This document shows, one piece after another, positions 58,664-64,000 of a stretch of 64,000 bases of DNA. The position numbers and the translations under genes were made by a program. Position 1 is the first letter of the stretch. Each line of letters starts with the position of its first letter. The notes under the pieces were generated by a model. That model was not told where the DNA came from, ran no database searches, and worked only from the letters and a program-made list of their open reading frames with translations. Source of the stretch: Carposina sasakii (lineage: Eukaryota; Arthropoda; Insecta; Lepidoptera; Carposinidae); contig CP053157.1 of the NCBI GenBank assembly GCA_014607495.2, forward strand, positions 7,688,001 to 7,752,000, written 5' to 3'.

Positions 58664-60120
58664 ACCTATACTAACTAGTGATTACAAAATGTTACAGTGA
58701 CAGGCGCCACCAAGCTAGGCGTTTAAACCTTTTCTGGGTCCACCTAAAGCTACGCAGAGAAAATTATCACTAAAATTAATCCGCTCAGTAAATGGCGGCA
58801 GTAGGCGTAAAAGCGAGACAGACAGAGTTACTTTCACATTTATAATGTTATATATGATAATAAAAAGTATAACATTTCAAAATAAATTCATTGTAGGGTC
58901 GGTCTCTTGTTATGGAAAAGTATGTGCACCCTACTCAAAAATTTCAGAAAATGTTTAAAAAGTAGCTTAGCAAATATTGGGATTATGAGGATGCAACTAA
59001 CGTTTTGTGACAAATATTTAAAAAGCAAGAGTGAATATTGCCATAACGCCATAGTTTGGAAATTCAATTTTGTACTTACGAGTGATATAATAAGTTGGAT
59101 CCTGGATGCCACTCGCTTCTGCAACCACGAACAATACATTTCACTAATTTATATCAATATAATTTAGTCCACACAAATATGCGAAGCGATTCAAACAAAT
59201 CGATGACATGATTTGACAAAATTGTCACTAGTGATGGTACATGGATTCCAAGCTCTGAAATTGAAACATGTGACAGCCTCCCCCCCTTGCAAGGGCATCA
59301 AAAAAATACCCTATAATGTAAGTAAAGACGTTGAAAAAGGCATAAATTTAATATTATAATGAAAAACTTGGATTCGTTTTGAAAATATTTACATATTTAA
59401 TAGAGTAATGAAATGTATTTAATGTAATTTGTAATATAAATAAAGTGTACATAATATAGTAAAACAAACCTTCGCGGTAGCAAAATTTCCGTATTTTAAG
59501 GAATGTTCTGTTGCTATGTAATGGTATCCCTGGGTAGCACATGACAAGATGTCAAGTCGATTTGTTTGAATCGCTTCGCATATCTAAATAAGATATTTTG
59601 GTGGTATTGATATAAATATGGTAGTGAAATGTGTTGTTCGTGGTTGCAGAAGCGAGTGGCATCCAGGATGCAACTTAATATTTCAGTCGTAAGTACAAAA
59701 TTGAATTTCCAAACTATTGGCCCTAGGCAAAAACTCAAACGGCAAATTTTAGGCAATATTCACTCTTGCTTTTTAAATATTTGTCACAAAACTTCATTTA
59801 GTTAGTTGCTTATCCTCATAATCCCAATATTTGCTTCTGAAGTGACTTTTTAAACATTTTCTGTGTATTGTGTATTTTTGAGTAGGGTGCACATACTTTT
59901 CCATAACAAAAGGTTCCGACCCTATAATGAATTTATTTTAAAATGTTATACGAATAGCTATTGTGATATGGATAACATTTATGAAAGTAACTCTGTCTGT
60001 CTCGCTTTCACGATATTTATGAATTAATTTTAGTATAATTTTCTCTGCATCTTTTAGGCCCAAGCTTGGTGGCGCCTAGCATATCACTGTCACGTTTTGT
60101 AATCATTGGTTAGCATAGTT
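58664..60120. repeat. Foldback element with about 550-bp arms, carrying THAP exons
   Basis: The left arm (58664-59222) and right arm (59545-60120) pair: CCACTCGCTTCTGCAACCAC at 59109 against GTGGTTGCAGAAGCGAGTGG at 59641. The arms have diverged by many substitutions. The loop (59225-59520) is itself an inverted copy of 61800-62115. Confidence 0.7.
59620..59690 (+). pseudogene. THAP-like first exon in a foldback arm
   Basis: ATG at about 59620; reads MVVKCVVRGCRSEWHPGCNL then IFQ before GTAAGT. The C-x4-C spacing and position fit a THAP N-terminus. The mirror copy in the left arm (near 59130-59070) has lost its ATG and one Cys. Confidence 0.5.
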
Positions 60121-60499
60121 ATACGAGTAAAATAGGCCGTAATTATTATGTCTATAATTCTTGCTTAATATACCTATATGATACTAACGTAACAATTTTT
60201 TATTTTTAGGTTTAGAGTAGAAAAAACTGCGCGGTCCTATTCACTGCTACTACTGGGAGCCTGCACGGTGTCTTGGAAAATGAATCCGGGGTTCAGTGAT
60301 TTTTATCGCGGCAGCAAATTTACGCGAACTTTGAATGCTTGTAAAATCAAAACTACTTGGTATTTTTAAATAAAACAAAAACTAGTGTATATAAAAGCTT
60401 TACTATAACGAAGTTTCAAGTCATTTTATACACCTATGAACATTCCTCATTTAATTACCTGGGGTACTCACAATAGTATATCATAATGTTGACCATGTA

Positions 60500-61240
60500 A
60501 TGTTTGAACGATATGAGGGCAGGCTTTCCGTGCACCAGTGGCAGCTTAGATTACGCACAAAAGCTGCGTAGAACGGCCATCGTCGACGCAGGGCTTCACA
60601 GGCTAGACATAGCTGTTTCTACTTTCCAGGAGACCAGGCTCGAGGACGAGGGTTCAATACGGGAAGCGACCTTCTTCTGGCAGGGTAAAGGTGCTGCTAT
60701 AATCGCAAGCACGGAGTAATTCGAAATCAGGAACAATCTTTTTTCTTCGGTTGATACTCCTGTGGGTATCTCGAAGCGCATAAAGACTTAAATCTTAGTG
60801 GGTTCGTCGCCATGCGGCGTACACTCCGACGCTTCCTTCATTAGCCGTAGCCAAGGAGCGTTTTATGGCCAGCTGGATGTGGTTGTTTCTCATGAGGGAC
60901 TTCAATGCCCGTATGGGACAGGACGCCTCTTCCTGGCCTGATTGCATAGGTGACCACGGCGTGGGTAAGCAAAACTACAACGGACAACTATTGTTGGAGT
61001 TTTGCTCTAAATACCAGCTGTGCGTTACCGATACGTATTTCAAAGGTAAGTTTATGAGAAGTTTCTTGGATGTATCCTCGTTCGAAATATTGGCACCAGC
61101 TTGACCTCGTTCTAACTCGGAGGAAGGACTTAAAAGAAACTCTCCACATACGCTCATTTCACAGCGCTGACTGCGACAGTGATCACTCGCTGCTTGTGAC
61201 GGACGGTGGTACGTCTTGCTCCCAAGAAGATACACTCTTC
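60500..61240 (+). pseudogene. Decayed LINE endonuclease region
   Basis: Fragments in shifting frames resemble an AP-endonuclease of a non-LTR element: FQETRLEDEGSI, then RDFNARMGQDASSWPDCIGD, HGVGKQNYNGQLLLEFC and SADCDSDHSLL near the end. Several stops and frameshifts are present. No reverse transcriptase follows. Confidence 0.75.
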
Positions 61241-61799
61241 TAAACCCCCGGGTAGGAGCCGTGTCTGTCTGAGTTAGACTGGTGACCCCGACGCAGTGGA
61301 ACTTTTTGAGGGCAGGGTATGCAAACTGTTAGCTGCCTAGGAGAAAAATAAGTCCATCGAGGATGAGTGGGAGACGATTAAGTTTCTTCTCACCGACATG
61401 GCATCCCGTGTCTTTGTTCACCAGCTGGCTAAATGAACTGACTGGTTCCTTGAAAATCAAAAGCATCTGCAACCGTTTATAGATGCTAGAGGTCAGTGAT
61501 AGTAGGTATATAGGTATTGGTGATTGATTTAGTATCCCGTGCTTCGAAAACAGATGAATTATCATATTTTTTTACTTCCACCCTACCTGTAATCAATGCT
61601 GCCCTACCTCAAATTTGACTCTAGCTACAGCCCTGATTGTTCATGGTAGAAATGTCATTGAATGAATAAATGTCCATCAAAATTAAATTGTGAGTACACT
61701 CTATTTTTTCCCGTCTAGTTTTTCAAGGTCAAATTGGTCAAATTTTCGGGATGCAGTTTTTAGTAAGAAACGCTGTTTCCAGCTTGTATACATTTCTAT

Positions 61800-62115
61800 G
61801 CATTACATAGCAACAGAACATTCCTTAAAATACAGAATTTTTGCTACCGCGAAGGTTTGTTTTACTATATTATGTACACTTTATTTATAATACAAATTAC
61901 ATTAAATACATTTCATTACTCTATTAAATATGTAAACATTTTCAAAACGAATCCAAGTTTTTCATGATAATATTATATTTATGCCTTTTTCAACGTCTTT
62001 ACTTACATTATAGGGTTTTTTTTTCTGTGTAAGGGATCCCTTGTGGGAAAACAAGGGGGGGAGGCTGTCATTTTTTCATGTTTCAATTTCTTGTTCAGAG
62101 CTTGGAATCCATCCT
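61800..62115 (-). repeat. Copy of the foldback loop segment (59225-59520)
   Basis: GCTACCGCGAAGGTTTGTTT and AACGAATCCAAGTTTTTCAT recur inverted in the loop. Non-coding. Confidence 0.6.
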
Positions 62116-62320
62116 AAGAGGAGATACCAAATCCCTAGATACCAAATCCCTGGTGTGTAGTACGTTTATTATTTTTAAGAGTCTTTGAGGGGTATAAAAT
62201 TTATAGCTGGCATGTCAATTGAACTGTCAATCTCACCTCGTTGGCGTTATTTTTAAATTGAAAATGGTAAATTATTTTTTAAATTATTTATTAAAATATG
62301 GATAATTCTGCGTTACTTAC

Positions 62321-62397
62321 GGATGATAACCTATTTCCGCCGAAGATTTTAGGCGTCCTTTGTAATTACGACAAACTTTTACTGCGCAACACGCCAT
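62321..62397 (-). CDS. Candidate THAP zinc-finger first exon
   Basis: From ATG at 62397 it reads MACCAVKVCRNYKGRLKSSA, then EIGYH, ending in phase 2 at a GTAAGT donor. The C-x-x-x-x-C arrangement at the very N-terminus matches a THAP domain start, and the frame shows no damage. A matching second exon was not found downstream on this strand. It could be a host THAP gene or another transposon remnant. Confidence 0.35.
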
Positions 62398-62544
62398 TTT
62401 ATATGTAATATATTTGTCACGTGACGTGTGCATACCCTTGCTTAACACAACGGATACTGAGGAGCGAAAAAATTGTTAGGATGAATCTCACTCCTGTTTA
62501 AGGACGTATTGGTAGACGTAAGCCTCAATCTGAGAATTTTATAT

Positions 62545-62990
62545 AATCAAAGGTTAGATCCCTTAAAAAGCATGGTTCATTGTTGTGAAGACCATTTTGA
62601 CGTAAGTATTGTGTACTTTTATTTAGATATATATTTTTATAATCTTTTGTAATTTGATATTAAAATATTAAATCAGGTCAGAGGTGCAAAACCTTTGGTA
62701 ACAGAAACTTTGTTTCGCTATGTTTATACATACTTACATATCTTAGTTTGACTGAAATTTGGACAGGGCCTTATTATTAATACATTATCTTGGAATCAAT
62801 CCAGCTTTATTAATTATAATATTTAAAATATTAACAAACAAATGGAATAGGTACTTAGGTACACTCAAGGTCAAAAGTTCAATTCAAAAATAATTTTCGA
62901 CGGTTTCCTAATTTCTAAAATCTTAACCTATTGTTTATTTTATGACGCAAGAATCATTTTCTAATAATTCTTTAAGAGGAGGCAGACCTT
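62545..62990 (+). repeat. THAP-element fragment (copy C)
   Basis: Contains a THAP exon end (GTTCATTGTTGTGAAGACCA, encoding VHCCEDHFD before GTAAGT) followed by intron sequence, including TAACAGAAACTTTGTTTCGC, that matches copy B near 42300-42640 inverted. Confidence 0.6.
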
Positions 62991-63522
62991 ATTTAGCATC
63001 TTTTTGATGAAATATGCTGAAACGGGTGCATGTTTGTTTAATGTGAGACTATTACACTATATTCTTAGTACCCTTAACTATGTCATGTAAAGCCAAAAAC
63101 ATGATTTAATGATTTTCGCTCGATAGTTTTGTTTTTTGAAATCGACATGTTTTTTAGTCATTTTTACTTTTATTTCGGCTATTACATGAGGTAGGCGTTT
63201 AAAATAAATTCGGATATCAAGATAATAATGATAGTAAACTTTTGTAAAGCCAAAATTAAAAAACAATCATAATTGAACACACAATTAATAAAAATCTTTT
63301 TGAGACTTACGCCCTTTACTTCTGAGCTCAATCAGTTGTTTAGCGTGCAAGCGATATTCTACTCTAATGCTTACTGAAAAGCGTTAAATAGTAACTTCGT
63401 GCCCGCTGACGCTCAGTACCGCGCTGTGCGCCGACGACGTAGGGTCTATGTCGCTTTCGCCCACGGCAGTGGCATTTTTTATTATCTTGTGGTGTAGGTA
63501 TTACTCGATTGAGTTCGGACTA

Positions 63523-63609
63523 ATGGGAAATAAAACTAAAAAATATGTTTCCAAAAGGAAGATGACTCAACGTTGGAGAGAATTTTCTAAAAAGGGGCAA
63601 ATCAAAGGT
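63523..63609 (+). CDS. Candidate first coding exon of an unknown gene
   Basis: 29 codons from ATG at 63523 to a GTAAGT donor in phase 0; MGNKTKKYVSKRKMTQRWRE then FSKKGQIKG. Very basic. A short GC-richer stretch (63400-63470) lies upstream, as for a promoter or 5'UTR. It resembles the basic first exon of the transposase gene at 1070, so it may be transposon-derived. Confidence 0.3.
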
Positions 63610-63797
63610 GTAAGTAGCTATAATCATAATTAGTAAGTACCTATGTAAAGTTTAGTGCTGAGAATGCATTTTATAATGGACAGCAGAAAAAACAAAATGT
63701 CGAAATTACGGGATAAAATATTTACCCGGGATAAAAAGTATAATGTGTTATTCTGATACGTACCTAAGCTAATATAAGGTCTTTCCGATGTATGTAT

Positions 63798-64000
63798 ATG
63801 TTTATACATACTTACATATCTTAGTTTGACTGAAATTTGGACAGGGCCTTATTATTAATACATTATCTTGGAATCAATCCAGCTTTATTAATTATAATAT
63901 TTAAAATATTAACAAACAAATGGAATAGGTACTTAGGTACACTCAAGGTCAAAAGTTCAATTCAAAAATAATTTTCGACGGTTTCCTAATTTCTAAAATC
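63798..64000 (+). repeat. THAP-element fragment (copy D), runs off the window
   Basis: Almost identical to 62730-62935 (TAGTTTGACTGAAATTTGGA, ATTTTCGACGGTTTCCTAAT), in direct orientation 1.07 kb apart. Confidence 0.8.

Larger units (their letters stand above)
55926..60466 (+). mobile_element. THAP-domain DNA transposon remnant (copy A)
   Basis: Outer segments match copy B (40383-43137) in reverse. It begins GAAGAATGTTCACTAATTTT, has TGACGTCATTTCTCAACA near 56090, a THAP first exon at 56165, then 4.2 kb containing tandem repeats (56398-56800), a SINE-like copy (57165-57330), a second tandem block (57700-58040) and a foldback element (58664-60120). No long transposase frame remains. Limits are approximate. 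Confidence 0.5.

Noticed and set aside
1..64000. CRISPR arrays, rRNA genes, bacterial-type operons
   Set aside because: No regularly spaced short repeats with unique spacers, no rRNA-like sequence, and all credible genes have spliceosomal introns.

Overview
The window is nuclear DNA of an insect, almost certainly a moth or butterfly (Lepidoptera). It is AT-rich, its genes are split by GT-AG introns, and it carries repeat families typical of Lepidoptera: tRNA-headed SINEs, the RTE-tail motif GGCCTACGTCCAGCAGTGG, Helitron-like ends, and remnants of LINEs. All identifications were made by reading the sequence; no search was run.

Five host genes can be read. (1) At 189-4754 (+) lie the last two coding exons of a gene I cannot name, with a Ser/Gly-rich tail. 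(2) At 8559-35333 (-) is a complete Cys-loop ligand-gated anion channel subunit in eight coding exons (500 aa). Its signal-peptide exon appears to sit 22 kb upstream of the rest, only about 340 bp past the 3' end of the next gene. (3) At 35671-38126 (-) is TBL3/UTP13, a WD40 protein of the small-subunit processome. (4) At 38616-39286 (+) is TMEM186, a mitochondrial complex I assembly factor, divergent from TBL3 across a 489-bp shared promoter region. (5) At 43877-54662 (-) is MAP kinase kinase 4 (MKK4) in eight exons (403 aa), with a 7.7-kb intron.

The rest is dominated by transposable elements. A 3.76-kb element at 759-4516 sits in the intron of gene 1. It encodes a transposase-like protein with the motif DGCGGQNKN, has terminal inverted repeats and many subterminal CCTAAGTCC motifs, and is disabled by a 488-bp hAT MITE flanked by a perfect 8-bp duplication. 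The giant first intron of the channel gene holds an apparently intact pogo element (21348-24143; 628-aa transposase with a C-terminal PHD-like finger and TA duplication), decayed LINEs, several long foldback elements and Helitron pieces. The 7.7-kb MKK4 intron holds a near-perfect 2.8-kb palindrome. The last 10 kb, and 40.4-43.1 kb, are remnants of elements whose first exons encode THAP zinc fingers.

The most interesting material is the DGCGGQNKN element, at least five unrelated foldback families that share TACAGGGTG-like ends, the scattered THAP first exons, and the giant palindrome (which may be an assembly artefact). I found no CRISPR array, rRNA or convincing functional tRNA gene.
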